From an uncultured Helicobacteraceae bacterium (GTDB lineage Bacteria; Campylobacterota; Campylobacteria; Campylobacterales; Helicobacteraceae), in assembly GCA_934728205.1 (NCBI GenBank), contig CAKVEH010000001.1:1-36062 (forward strand): DNA of 36,062 nt, given 5' to 3'. The number at the start of each line of letters is the position of its first letter. The first letter of the stretch is position 1. The notes below the pieces were generated by a model, which saw nothing but the letters and a program-made list of their open reading frames with translations, did not search any database and was not told the origin of the DNA. Below, piece by piece: positions 27,653 to 36,062 of this stretch. The translations under genes and the position numbers were made by a program.

Positions 27653-28702
27653 TTAGGCTAAACGCTTTTTAGTAATAAAAAGCACTAATGCAAAAATGGG
27701 AATCCCAAAGAGTGCTGATAAAATGCCAATGGGGATTTCTGTGCTACTTACACTGCGCGCCAAAGTATCACAAAAAAGCAAAAAAAAGCCCCCCAAAAAG
27801 CACGCAAAAAATAAGCATAAATCGGTGTGATGCGCCGATTAAAAATCTCGCAATATGTGGCACAACAAGCCCTATCCAGCCAATAAGCCCGCCAAGCGCG
27901 ACACTACAACTCGCTAAAAGTGTAGCTATCACGATAAAGAGCAATCGCACTCTACGCACATTCACACCTAGCGCAGAGGCACTTTCATAATATCAATATG
28001 ACGCGAAAAAACCAACGCACACATAAAACTGAGTGCAAATACAATGCTAAGAATGATTAAAGCAGTTTGCTTAATGTGTATGTGCGCCAAAGAACCCATA
28101 AGCCAATACACAATATCTGGCAAGGTATTGTATGGGTCGGCGAGGAGCTTTAAAACACTCACTCCTGTGCCAAAAAATGCCGAGCTAATCACACCGCCCA
28201 AAATAAGCATAAGCACACTTTTATATCCATCAAAGACAAAAGAAAGGAGCATTGCCACACACATCGCTAAGAATCCAAAAACAAAACACAAAAGTTCAAT
28301 GCCCGCCATATTAAAGCCTAAAACCATTCCAAGTGCCGCACCAAAACTCGCACCATTAAGCACGCCTAAGATTCCGGGTGAGACAAGAGGATTGCCAATC
28401 ACGCCTTGATAGAGCGCACCAGAGAGCGCAAGTGCCGCACCAATAACAATAGCACCAAGAATGCGTGGTAGGCGAATAGAATGTATTACATAGCTTTCTT
28501 TTGCAATGTCTTTTTGGTTAGAATCTGTGCTAAATAATAGCTCAAACACACGCTCATTTGGAATCTCATAATTTCCCAAAGTAAGCGCGTATATGCTTAA
28601 AGCATACAAAAGCACGCACACAACAATAATGGAGAAAATTTTTATACGAATGCTTGTGTCCTTTTGCGCTTGTGTATTGTTAGGATTCCATATCTTTGGC
28701 AT
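27653..28702 (-). pseudogene. FecCD/BtuC-family permease broken by two frameshifts
   Basis: Homology-like sequence covers a full permease (about 350 codons) but in three pieces. Piece 1 (28702-27968, 244 residues) holds the N-terminal helices and the motif GVIGNPLVSPGILGV, and ends in TAG within the conserved loop after SRHIDIM. Piece 2, in another frame, starts around ESASALGVNVRRVR (about 27986) and runs through VVPHIARFLIGASHR to a TGA at 27768. Piece 3, again shifted, reads CDTLARSVSSTEIPIGILSA and stops at 27653. The second shift lies in a run of T8 and T6, where a one-base error is possible; the first looks like a 13-base deletion. It is flanked tightly by intact operon partners. Confidence 0.85.
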
Positions 28703-28710
28703 TGCGTGCC

Positions 28711-29469
28711 TTAAATGTGAGAATCTTTAGCGATATATGCGATGCCAATTTCGCGTTTATGTGTATAGGATACTTCGCCATTTTGTGCGTGAGAGCGCAC
28801 ATACTTTGCGATGAGTTTTTCGTTTGGCACGCCATTATGCACGCGCACATTAAATATCATATCTTCAATGACTTTTTCAATGCTACTTGTATGCGAGAAA
28901 CTAGATTCCATAAATTTATGCGGTGGAATCTTGTAGCCAAGCTCATTAAGCCATTGCAATACTTCTGGCAATCCTGTGGGAAGCTCAAGCCATAAATTAT
29001 GCTCTTGTAAAATCGCACTCACAAACGGAGATTCCCTATATCGTCCCCAACCCACATAGCAAAAGCACTCTTTGCACACTTCTAAAGCTTTTTTAAATCC
29101 CTGTTTGTTATTCATCGCTGGAGTCATTGAAGCAAAGGCAATGTCAAAACTTTGTGTGGGAGTGAAATTTTCCCATTTCGCACAAATGGTTTTTATGTTA
29201 TTTGCACACAGCGCATCAGCATCTTCTTGTAAAAGCTTTAGCATTTCCTCCGCGCAATCTACACCTGTGATTTCTTTTGCTTCAGTATAAAGCGCGAGGC
29301 TAAATCGCCCATTCCCACAACCAATGTCAATGATATGCTTATTTGTGAAGTCTGCACCATTTGCCCGAAAAAAATCTAAAATCTCAAGTGTATCTTTGGC
29401 TGGAGCTTTAAAGCGTGGATAATTTCGTGCCTTCATATTCCACACATCGGCTATATGTTGGTTTTGCAT
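28711..29469 (-). CDS. Class I SAM-dependent methyltransferase in metal-uptake operon
   Basis: The 252-residue protein has the SAM-binding motif I DIGCGNGRF (48-56), an acidic end of strand 2 (EITGVDCAEEML, about 66-77) and further Rossmann strands. After about residue 130 the sequence is lineage-specific, rich in aromatic and charged residues. The substrate is unknown. It lies 8 bases from both neighbours, between a metal-chelate binding lipoprotein and the permease. This suggests a role in handling the imported ligand, such as modifying or releasing it. AGGAG precedes the ATG. Confidence 0.85.
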   Translation of the reverse strand: MQNQHIADVWNMKARNYPRFKAPAKDTLEILDFFRANGADFTNKHIIDIGCGNGRFSLALYTEAKEITGVDCAEEMLKLLQEDADALCANNIKTICAKWENFTPTQSFDIAFASMTPAMNNKQGFKKALEVCKECFCYVGWGRYRESPFVSAILQEHNLWLELPTGLPEVLQWLNELGYKIPPHKFMESSFSHTSSIEKVIEDMIFNVRVHNGVPNEKLIAKYVRSHAQNGEVSYTHKREIGIAYIAKDSHI

Positions 29470-29477
29470 TTTTGCTC

Positions 29478-30539
29478 CTATTGTCCTCTTGCTTTATATC
29501 GCTCGCCGTGCCCAAAGATTCTCTCATAGTTTGCGCTATCAATGGGTTGTAAAAATTGCTCAAAAAAATCAAAAATAAGAGAATCTATTTCTTTTTGGCT
29601 TAATAATTCAGGATGCACACGAGAAAACGCCCAAGGCACACCAAGAATTTGCATTATACTAGGTGGCTTCATTAGCCAATTACTTGGCGTTGAGGGAGCG
29701 TAATAGACCTTTTTTTCTCGCACAGCGCGTAAGTTATGCCAATCTTTGGTTGGATTTTGCACTATATCTTGGTAAAGTCCAATTTCTCGCACAAAGATAA
29801 TATCTGGGTCTTTTTTGAGTAAAAATTCAAAATTTATGCTTGAGATATGCTCCATTTTGCCTAACTCTTCGCAAGAAAGGATATTTACCCCGCCTATTTG
29901 ATAGACCAAATCACTTGGCTCATCTTTGCCACATTGACTTTGTAAGCCATCGATTCCTTGTGCGAGATAGACTTTAGGACGATGAGTGATTTTAGCGCGC
30001 AAGGCATTGAGGGTGTTTTCGCTAGATTCTATAAAAGCTATAAGTGTATTTGCTCTCTCCTCAATACTCAATGCTTCGCCTATGGTGCGTATGCTTTGAG
30101 GATATTTGGTGCTATCAAATGCAGGGATTTTAATAGTTTTTATGCCCGCGCTTTCATAGGCTTGTATAACTTCATCTTGTGCAGATTCTAAGAAAAACAC
30201 AATATCAGGTTGCAGGGCGAGTATTTTCTCATAACTTGTCCCCTTGCCACCAGCGTGCATTCCTAATATGGGTAGTTGTGCCACACCTTTAGGCATAAGC
30301 GTAATGTCTTCAGGGTAGGGCTCATAATTTAGCCCAATAAGTCCTTGTGGATAAAGCAACTCAAGCATTACGGTAATGGGTGGTGCAACCCCAAAGATTT
30401 TAAGTGTTTTTTCTTGTTCGTTTGATTGCTCACTTTGTTGCGTTTCTTGTGGCGTTTGCTCATCTTTATCCCCACACGCACTAAAGCTCGCAATCAAAAG
30501 CACACTAAAAAATGCGCTATATAGCCATTTAGCATTCAT
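29478..30539 (-). CDS. FecB/TroA-like metal-chelate binding lipoprotein
   Basis: The start is the ATG at 30539, with AAGGAG five bases upstream. The signal (LLIASFSAC) ends at lipidated C22. The body is a two-lobe helical-backbone receptor of the FecB/BtuF type (KIFGVAPP ... ILALQPDIVFF ... DPDIIFVREIG ... WLMKPPSIMQILGVPWAF). It captures a metal complex in the periplasm for the downstream ABC importer. Related Helicobacter systems (CeuE with FecDE) carry nickel, cobalt or iron ligands; which one here cannot be told. It begins the five-gene uptake cluster, about 120 bases after ubiD. Confidence 0.85.
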   Translation of the reverse strand: MNAKWLYSAFFSVLLIASFSACGDKDEQTPQETQQSEQSNEQEKTLKIFGVAPPITVMLELLYPQGLIGLNYEPYPEDITLMPKGVAQLPILGMHAGGKGTSYEKILALQPDIVFFLESAQDEVIQAYESAGIKTIKIPAFDSTKYPQSIRTIGEALSIEERANTLIAFIESSENTLNALRAKITHRPKVYLAQGIDGLQSQCGKDEPSDLVYQIGGVNILSCEELGKMEHISSINFEFLLKKDPDIIFVREIGLYQDIVQNPTKDWHNLRAVREKKVYYAPSTPSNWLMKPPSIMQILGVPWAFSRVHPELLSQKEIDSLIFDFFEQFLQPIDSANYERIFGHGERYKARGQ

Positions 30540-30576
30540 ACCCACTCCTTTTATGTTGATAGATTCTTTGCACCAT

Positions 30577-30590
30577 TGCTAATGATAGCA
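30577..30590. promoter_or_regulatory. Possible operator upstream of uptake operon
   Basis: TGCTA-ATGA-TAGCA is a small inverted repeat about 38 bases before the binding-protein start, next to A/T-rich promoter-like sequence. A metal-responsive regulator (Fur or NikR type) would be expected, but the match to either consensus is poor. Confidence 0.3.
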
Positions 30591-30662
30591 TTTCCGCTAT
30601 AAAATTTTACTTAATATATAAAAAATTATAGTATTTTTACAATATCTTGTCGTTTTGTTTTG

Positions 30663-32540
30663 CTAATGGCGTTTAAATCCCGTGATTTGATAATAGCGCA
30701 AAAAGTCATCATCTATATCTTGCAATAATCCTTTTTGCCTTAAACCATCGATGATAGATTGCGTGCAGTCCGTTTCTTTGGGCCACTCTCGCTCATAGTC
30801 ATCAGCTTTGCTTTTATCGCTCGCATCGATAAAAACCACACCACTATCCACCCAAATATCGCGTTTAGCATCAATATTATTTGTAATGCGCCAAGTCAGC
30901 ATATATGGATTGCTTAAATCATTTTTATGCCAATCAAGCACAAAAACAATCTTTAGATTCTTTGCAAGTTCGCCTAATGGAGTGCTTTGGAAAAGTGCTT
31001 TGAGATTTTTATCTTTTTTTTGCACGCCTAGTATGCAGATAGGATTGTGCGTATCGGTGAAATACTGCTCCAATGAATGGATAAATGGGAATCTTTGGCG
31101 CAAACATTGCAACAAATCATCATTAGAGCGCAGGATAAAATTCATATCTTTTGTCTTTTCTTCACCTAATGCTTGCACGCCAAGTTTGCCACCAAAGGCA
31201 AAATTTGGGCTTGAATGGTCGAGTGCATCACAGATTCCCTCGCTAATAAGCAAGGAATCTAAACCAAATCTATTAAGCACATAGCGAGTAAGAGCCTCAT
31301 AATCTCGCAAATTAGGCGCGTCCTCATCGACAAAAATCGCGTGTTTGACAAAGCTCATTTGCCCAACTCCCCAAAATGCGTGCATAAGTTGCATAGCGTG
31401 TGCGGGGTATTGTGGGGCGATGCGTGCAAAGATGAGGTTATGAAACACGCCACACTCGGGCATAGAATAATCAAGCAATCCGTGTGCGGTTTTTTGAAGC
31501 AGGGGGAGAAAGACACGCTCGGTTAAATATCCCATATATTTGTCTTCTAGTGGTGGTTTCCCTACCACAGTGGCAGGATAGATAGGATTTTTTTTCATTG
31601 TGATAGCACTCACTTCAAGCACAGGATATGGCTCTATGGGTGTGTAAAATCCTGTATGGTCGCCAAATGGTCCCTCTTCGCGCATATCATTGGGATTTAC
31701 CCAGCCTTCAATGACAATATCTGTGTCATAAGGCACATAAATATCGTTAGTAAGACACTTAACCACGCGAGCATTTTTCTCACGGATAAAACCATAAAGC
31801 AATAACTCATAGATTCCTATGGGTAGCGGGGCTTGTCCGCACCAGATATAAAGTGGGTCGCCACCAAGCGCAATACTTACAGGCATTTTTTGATTTGCCT
31901 TTTTATAGTCGTTAAAAAAATGACTAGAATCTTTGTGAATCTGCCAATGCAAGCCAAGATGAGATTTATCATAGACTTGCAAGCGATACATTCCTAAATT
32001 TTTTTTCTCTCCATCTAAAGAGTGTGTATAGACTTGCCCCATTGTGATAAATGCCCCTCCATCACTTTCCCAAGTGGTTAAAATAGGAAGTTCATAGAGA
32101 TTTATTTCTTGTTGTCTTACTTCTTGGCAGGGCGCAGTGCCTTTGTGAATTTTGGGAAAAATATGGCGCAAGGCATAGAGTTCTTTGAGCTTTAAGAGTT
32201 TGGCTAAAAGGGTTTTTGGCGGGCTGGCATTAAGCAGAGATTCTATATGTTTGGCGATAATGTCTGGTTGCTTTTGGATAAGGAGGTTTAGCCTTTTGTG
32301 TGAGCCAAAGATATTCATAAGCACAGGGATTGTAAATTTTTTGTTGTTTTTTTTATCAATAGGGTGAGTGAAAAGCAATGCTTTAGAATCTTTTTTCTTT
32401 ACTTCAATGTATGCAAGATGTGGGATTTCAAGGTATATATCAAGTGGCTTGTCAATGATTTTTAGCTCATTATGGTCGCATAAAAATTCTATAAGTTTTT
32501 GCGTGTTGCCAAAGTCTTTGAAATCATTTACTTGCTTCAT
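30663..32540 (-). CDS. UbiD-family decarboxylase
   Basis: The 625-residue protein is a UbiD-type carboxy-lyase using prenylated FMN. R186 (MYRLQVYD) and the stretch EEGPFGDHTGFY (288-299, E289 likely catalytic) are the recognisable active-site elements, with IEGWVNPND just before. In Helicobacter and Campylobacter, which make menaquinone by the futalosine route, a UbiD homologue is thought to decarboxylate a late naphthoate intermediate; that assignment is inference. The ATG follows the TAA of the upstream gene without a gap. No ubiX is in the window. Confidence 0.88.
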   Translation of the reverse strand: MKQVNDFKDFGNTQKLIEFLCDHNELKIIDKPLDIYLEIPHLAYIEVKKKDSKALLFTHPIDKKNNKKFTIPVLMNIFGSHKRLNLLIQKQPDIIAKHIESLLNASPPKTLLAKLLKLKELYALRHIFPKIHKGTAPCQEVRQQEINLYELPILTTWESDGGAFITMGQVYTHSLDGEKKNLGMYRLQVYDKSHLGLHWQIHKDSSHFFNDYKKANQKMPVSIALGGDPLYIWCGQAPLPIGIYELLLYGFIREKNARVVKCLTNDIYVPYDTDIVIEGWVNPNDMREEGPFGDHTGFYTPIEPYPVLEVSAITMKKNPIYPATVVGKPPLEDKYMGYLTERVFLPLLQKTAHGLLDYSMPECGVFHNLIFARIAPQYPAHAMQLMHAFWGVGQMSFVKHAIFVDEDAPNLRDYEALTRYVLNRFGLDSLLISEGICDALDHSSPNFAFGGKLGVQALGEEKTKDMNFILRSNDDLLQCLRQRFPFIHSLEQYFTDTHNPICILGVQKKDKNLKALFQSTPLGELAKNLKIVFVLDWHKNDLSNPYMLTWRITNNIDAKRDIWVDSGVVFIDASDKSKADDYEREWPKETDCTQSIIDGLRQKGLLQDIDDDFLRYYQITGFKRH

Positions 32541-33011
32541 TTACTCGACCTTTATCATTATCAATGCGCCAAGCAATATCGCTACAAGCCCGCTTCCAAT
32601 GCCAAAAAGTAGTGCTTGAGGTTGCATTAAACGCGCTTCAATAAGTGCTAAGATTCCTATGATTAGCGCAATGTAGCTAAGCATTCGTAGAAACGAAAGG
32701 CTTAATCTCGTGCCAACAATAAATCGTGAAGAGAAGGGAATCTTTTGCTTGCCTTGCTCTTCTTGTGTGTCATTAGATTCTTCATTGGTGTAATCTTTTG
32801 TTGTATTTTCATCAATATTTTGTGTTTGGAGTTGTTGAGATTTGATTTGGCGTAAGATTCCGACAAAAGAACTCCCACACACCATACTAAAAGCAACAAA
32901 ACCAAACCCAAAGCTACAAAGAGAATCTATCCCAAAAAATGCACAAATAAATGTGCCACAAATACCAATGCCAAACCACATTACGATAAATACATTGCGT
33001 TTATTTGTCAT
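32541..33011 (-). CDS. Small four-helix membrane protein, unknown
   Basis: From the ATG at 33011, which overlaps the AtpZ/AtpI-like gene by 11 bases, the product is 156 residues. Hydrophobic helices lie at about 7-28, 30-50, 106-125 and 130-152. Between the pairs is a polar acidic loop rich in N, E, D and T (about 58-88). I do not recognise the family. Overlaps or abutments on both sides (ubiD starts right after its stop) indicate co-translation with the neighbours. Confidence 0.65.
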   Translation of the reverse strand: MTNKRNVFIVMWFGIGICGTFICAFFGIDSLCSFGFGFVAFSMVCGSSFVGILRQIKSQQLQTQNIDENTTKDYTNEESNDTQEEQGKQKIPFSSRFIVGTRLSLSFLRMLSYIALIIGILALIEARLMQPQALLFGIGSGLVAILLGALIMIKVE

Positions 33012-33360
33012 AAGGACTCTCATCATCTTCATCATCGATGTTTTTGTTGTGCGCATTATATGTGTAGCGTGGATTATCTGCTAGGCTATCGAGCTCTTTT
33101 TTATGTCGTTTATATGCCTTATATACATTTAAAATCGCTGCTGCCACACCCCAAAAAATCCCAAGCCATAGCAACCAGCCAATATCGGTAAGTTTTTTTA
33201 GTAACCATCCAAGCCCAAATCCAAGCAACACGGCTACCACCATAGAAATCCCAAGACTTAAATCATACGCTCCTTCTACAACTTTAGCAAAGCGAGGTTG
33301 TGATTCACAATCTTTGGTATTTGTGTTTTCTTGTGATGGGTTTGTATGATTATTTGGCAT
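33001..33360 (-). CDS. AtpZ/AtpI-family small membrane protein
   Basis: The 119-residue protein has two membrane helices (about 36-55 and 61-80) around a short loop, in the pattern AYDLSLGISMVVAVLLGFGLGWLL then LGIFWGVAAAILNVYK. This is characteristic of the AtpZ/AtpI group thought to help assemble the ATP synthase c-ring or carry magnesium. The C-terminus is charged and acidic. It starts 3 bases after hemL with AAGGAG inside the hemL end. No ATP synthase genes are in the window. Confidence 0.75.
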   Translation of the reverse strand: MPNNHTNPSQENTNTKDCESQPRFAKVVEGAYDLSLGISMVVAVLLGFGLGWLLKKLTDIGWLLWLGIFWGVAAAILNVYKAYKRHKKELDSLADNPRYTYNAHNKNIDDEDDESPYDK

Positions 33361-33363
33361 TAT

Positions 33364-34671
33364 CTATACTCCTTGAGCGATTTCTAAAAAGCTCTCTTTT
33401 GCGGCGTTGATGCTAAAGTGTATTTCATTTTCTCCCATTGCTGTGCAGATAAATCCTGTTTCAAATTGTGAGCAAGCTAAATACACACCTTTTTTAAGCA
33501 TTTTTTGATGAAAGAGCGCGAAAGTTTTTGTATCGCTTTGTCTTGCATCATCGAAATTTTTCACAGGATTTTGATGAAAGAAAAATCCAAACATTGAGCC
33601 ACGAACACACACTTGCAGTGGGATTTTAGCCTCTTTTGCGCCATCTTGGAATCCACAAGTAAGTTTGTTAGCGAGATTCTCAAGGTTTTGATAAATACTT
33701 GGATTGCGTTTGAGTTTTATAAGAGATGTGAGTCCCGCGCTTACAGCGATTGGATTCCCGCTGAGTGTGCCTGCTTGATACACCGCTCCCACAGGCGATA
33801 AAAGTTTCATAATCTCATCTTTACCACAAAATGCGGCGAGAGGCATTCCCCCGCCAATGACTTTACCAAAAGTCGCCATATCGGGCAATACATCACAAAA
33901 CTCTAAACTCCCACGCAAACTAGCACGAAAGCCACTCATCACTTCATCAAAGATAAGCACCGCGCCAAATTCATCGCAGAGCTTCCGCAACGCACTTAAA
34001 AAATCTTTATCCGCAGGCACAAGTCCCATATTTCCAGCGATTGGCTCGATGATAATGCACCCCACACCGCTACTATTTTTTTGGCTTATCTCAAAGCATT
34101 GCCTCACAGAATCTATATCATTGTAACGCGCTACTAAAGTGTGTTTGCTTATGTCGCTTGGCACACCGGGCGAGCTTGGATTCCCAAAAGTGGCACATCC
34201 ACTTCCCGCACTCACAAGCAAGCTATCGCTATGTCCGTGATAGCAACCATCAAATTTGATAATATCATCTTTTTTGCTGTATGCCCTTGCTACTCGGATA
34301 GCACTCATTGTCGCTTCTGTGCCAGAGCTTACAAGACGGACTTTGTCAATGCCATCATAAATGCTTATGATTTGCTTTGCTAAGGCGGTTTCAATCTGTG
34401 TAGGTGCGCCAAAACTAAGCCCATTTTTGGTCGCTTCTAATACGCTTGATTGTATATCATCATCACAATGCCCAAAAATAAGTGGTCCCCAACTTTGCAC
34501 AAAATCAATATATTTATTACCATCTTCATCATAAATATACGCGCCTTGCCCTTTTTTAATAAATGGTGGCACGCCACCAACAGAATTAAACGCCCTCACG
34601 GGTGAATTCACACCACCTATGATAACCTGTTTTGCCTCGTTAAAATCATTGATACTTTGGACTAGATTCAT
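33364..34671 (-). CDS. hemL: Glutamate-1-semialdehyde 2,1-aminomutase
   Basis: HemL makes 5-aminolevulinate from glutamate-1-semialdehyde in the C5 heme pathway, using PLP. The 435-residue protein has the PLP lysine K270 ([13 protein letters not shown]), the cofactor aspartate D242 ([10 protein letters not shown]) and the typical start [10 protein letters not shown]. Length is normal. GGGGGGAAG lies just before the ATG. It begins the minus-strand run and its product feeds the hemB enzyme encoded at the other end. Confidence 0.96.
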   Translation of the reverse strand: MNLVQSINDFNEAKQVIIGGVNSPVRAFNSVGGVPPFIKKGQGAYIYDEDGNKYIDFVQSWGPLIFGHCDDDIQSSVLEATKNGLSFGAPTQIETALAKQIISIYDGIDKVRLVSSGTEATMSAIRVARAYSKKDDIIKFDGCYHGHSDSLLVSAGSGCATFGNPSSPGVPSDISKHTLVARYNDIDSVRQCFEISQKNSSGVGCIIIEPIAGNMGLVPADKDFLSALRKLCDEFGAVLIFDEVMSGFRASLRGSLEFCDVLPDMATFGKVIGGGMPLAAFCGKDEIMKLLSPVGAVYQAGTLSGNPIAVSAGLTSLIKLKRNPSIYQNLENLANKLTCGFQDGAKEAKIPLQVCVRGSMFGFFFHQNPVKNFDDARQSDTKTFALFHQKMLKKGVYLACSQFETGFICTAMGENEIHFSINAAKESFLEIAQGV

Positions 34672-34749
34672 ATCTTCCCCCCAACATTAAAGTTTTTAGC
34701 ATTATAATTTGGCTTGGCTTAAAATTCTAATAATTTTGGCAAAATCTTT

Positions 34750-35670
34750 TTAAGTTTTGGCTCGCACAAGGATAAGTCCTCCAGCGATAATCCCACCAAT
34801 GCCAGCTAGCACCATAGCACTTGGGAAACTATCGCCCAATATTAAGCCCAAAAACATTGAAAAAACCACATCTAAATATCCAACCCCAGCGATAATCCCA
34901 GCTTTTTTTGCCACACCATAGGCTTTGGTAATATGAAGTTGATACAACACACCCAACACACCCATAACTATAATGATAATCCAAGACTTAGCACTTGGAA
35001 TCACAAATGGAGCAATGAGGAAGTCAAGATTCTCCAAATATACACTTGGTGCGTAATGTCCAGCGAGCATTGAAAGCAGTGGCATCAGCGTGCCAACTAC
35101 CAAAAAGGAAAATACAATTTGTTCAGTGGCATAAAACTTCCGTAATCGCCTCGCACTCGTAAGTGCTAACGCACTAAAAAATCCACTCATCACGCCAATG
35201 ATGGTGTTTTTCACATCAAATCCTGTGTGAGCGTCATCGTGCACCCAAGGGTGTGAAACAAGGAGCACACCCAAAAATGCTAGCGCGATACCAAAACTTC
35301 CCCTAAAACCAATTTTTTCATCAAAGAGGATAAAAGCGATGAATGCAATAAAAATAGGTGAAGTTTTTTGGAATGCAAAAGCTCCACCAAGAGAGATGTG
35401 TGAGACATTATAAAAAAATAAATACAGCGAAACTGCTCCTGCAAATCCACGAAATATGAGTAACCAAAAATGCCCACCTATCTTATGAAACCGCAATCGC
35501 CAAAGCAAATACAGCATACAAATACAACCAATAAAGTTGCGGAAAAACACCACTTCAATCGCGGGCATTTCATCACATAAAATCTTCGCGCACGCTCCTA
35601 CTAGAGCAAACTCAAGGCAGGCTAAAATCATAAAATATAAACTCAAATGATGTTTTATGACCCTTAGCAT
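34750..35670 (-). CDS. EamA/DMT-family transporter
   Basis: I start it at the ATG at 35670 (AAGGGG upstream), giving 306 residues and about ten membrane helices in two EamA repeats (about 5-135 and 155-300). The first includes ACLEFALVGACAKIL and FQKTSPIFIAFIAFILF, the second GVLGVLYQLHITKAYGVAKKAG. Drug/metabolite exporters of this type move small metabolites; the substrate is unknown. The gene is single, downstream-adjacent to hemL and divergent from the LysE-like gene. Confidence 0.88.
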   Translation of the reverse strand: MLRVIKHHLSLYFMILACLEFALVGACAKILCDEMPAIEVVFFRNFIGCICMLYLLWRLRFHKIGGHFWLLIFRGFAGAVSLYLFFYNVSHISLGGAFAFQKTSPIFIAFIAFILFDEKIGFRGSFGIALAFLGVLLVSHPWVHDDAHTGFDVKNTIIGVMSGFFSALALTSARRLRKFYATEQIVFSFLVVGTLMPLLSMLAGHYAPSVYLENLDFLIAPFVIPSAKSWIIIIVMGVLGVLYQLHITKAYGVAKKAGIIAGVGYLDVVFSMFLGLILGDSFPSAMVLAGIGGIIAGGLILVRAKT

Positions 35671-35795
35671 TACAACCCCTTGAAATCCTTGTAGATTCCA
35701 AGAATTATAAAACAAAAATATCAATCTAAAACATAATAAAACAAAAAGTATTTTATGCTACACTTTTGCGAATGTAACGCATTGCGGGGAGCAGT

Positions 35796-36062
35796 ATGGA
35801 ATCTTTAAGTCTTGTGAGTGTTTTTGTGGTTGGGTTTATCGGCGCGATAACACCCGGACCAGATATTTTGCTCGTGCTTCGCTATGGATTAAATTTTGGA
35901 CTTAAATATAGCATTAGTGCGTTTTTAGGCATTGCGAGTGGTTGGGTGATTTTTTTGAGTGCGATTTATTTGGGATTGTCAGTATTTTTAAACACACCAA
36001 TATTTCAGTTGGTTGTGAGTTTTGTTGGGGGGTTGTATTTGGGGTATTTAAGCGCGTGTATG
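35796..36062 (+). CDS. LysE/RhtB-family exporter (5' part only)
   Basis: An open frame of 89 codons runs from the ATG at 35796 (GGGGAG upstream) to the window end. The first residues carry the family motif GAITPGPDILLVLRYGL (about 15-31) followed by LGIASGW and hydrophobic helices. LysE/RhtB proteins export amino acids such as lysine, threonine or homoserine lactone. The C-terminal half is outside the window. Confidence 0.85.
   Translation, partial: MESLSLVSVFVVGFIGAITPGPDILLVLRYGLNFGLKYSISAFLGIASGWVIFLSAIYLGLSVFLNTPIFQLVVSFVGGLYLGYLSACM

Overview
The window looks like chromosome from an enterohepatic-type Helicobacter (Campylobacterota). By eye it is about 40% G+C. Most genes have purine-rich AAGGAG-like ribosome sites. 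The order tgt, RCK-domain gene, aroB, mscS-like, mtaB, ftsH-like, two small genes, VacA-like autotransporter matches the H. pylori HP0281-HP0289 order as I remember it. The histidine kinase-hemB pair likewise recalls H. pylori arsS-hemB (HP0165-HP0163). Features unlike H. pylori are a cheR-cheB pair, a GroES without the metal-binding tail, and no response regulator beside the kinase.

Region 1 (1-4971, all minus strand) holds htrA, cheR, receiver-less cheB, a SurA-like periplasmic chaperone and a LapB-like TPR/zinc-ribbon protein cut by the window edge. It concerns envelope quality control and chemotaxis adaptation. Region 2 (5216-7319) has an unrecognised 275-residue protein and tgt. Region 3 (7446-15173, plus strand) is a tight run of six genes, including aroB, an MscS-type channel, mtaB and an FtsH-like AAA protein whose zinc-protease motif is gone.

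Region 4 (15175-19648, minus strand) has dapD followed after about 20 bases by a VacA-type autotransporter. Its apparent N-terminal start is separated from the body by a 13-base poly-C tract, which puts the gene out of frame in this sequence (phase OFF). A MORN-like lipoprotein gene follows. Region 5 (19857-23657, plus strand) has flavodoxin, a nitroreductase and groES-groEL. The groES upstream region carries a CIRCE-like HrcA operator and a long inverted repeat with HspR/HAIR geometry.

Region 6 (23895-34671, all minus strand) runs hemL, an AtpZ/AtpI-like gene, a small membrane protein, a UbiD-family decarboxylase, a metal-chelate uptake operon (binding lipoprotein, SAM methyltransferase, permease, ATPase, TonB), an ArsS-like kinase and hemB. 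The permease is broken by two frameshifts. Region 7 (34750-36062) has an EamA-family transporter and the start of a divergent LysE-family exporter.

The items most worth a second look are the OFF autotransporter, the protease-dead FtsH-like protein, the methyltransferase-containing uptake operon with its damaged permease, and the dual heat-shock operator region. I saw no CRISPR array, insertion sequence, tRNA or rRNA.
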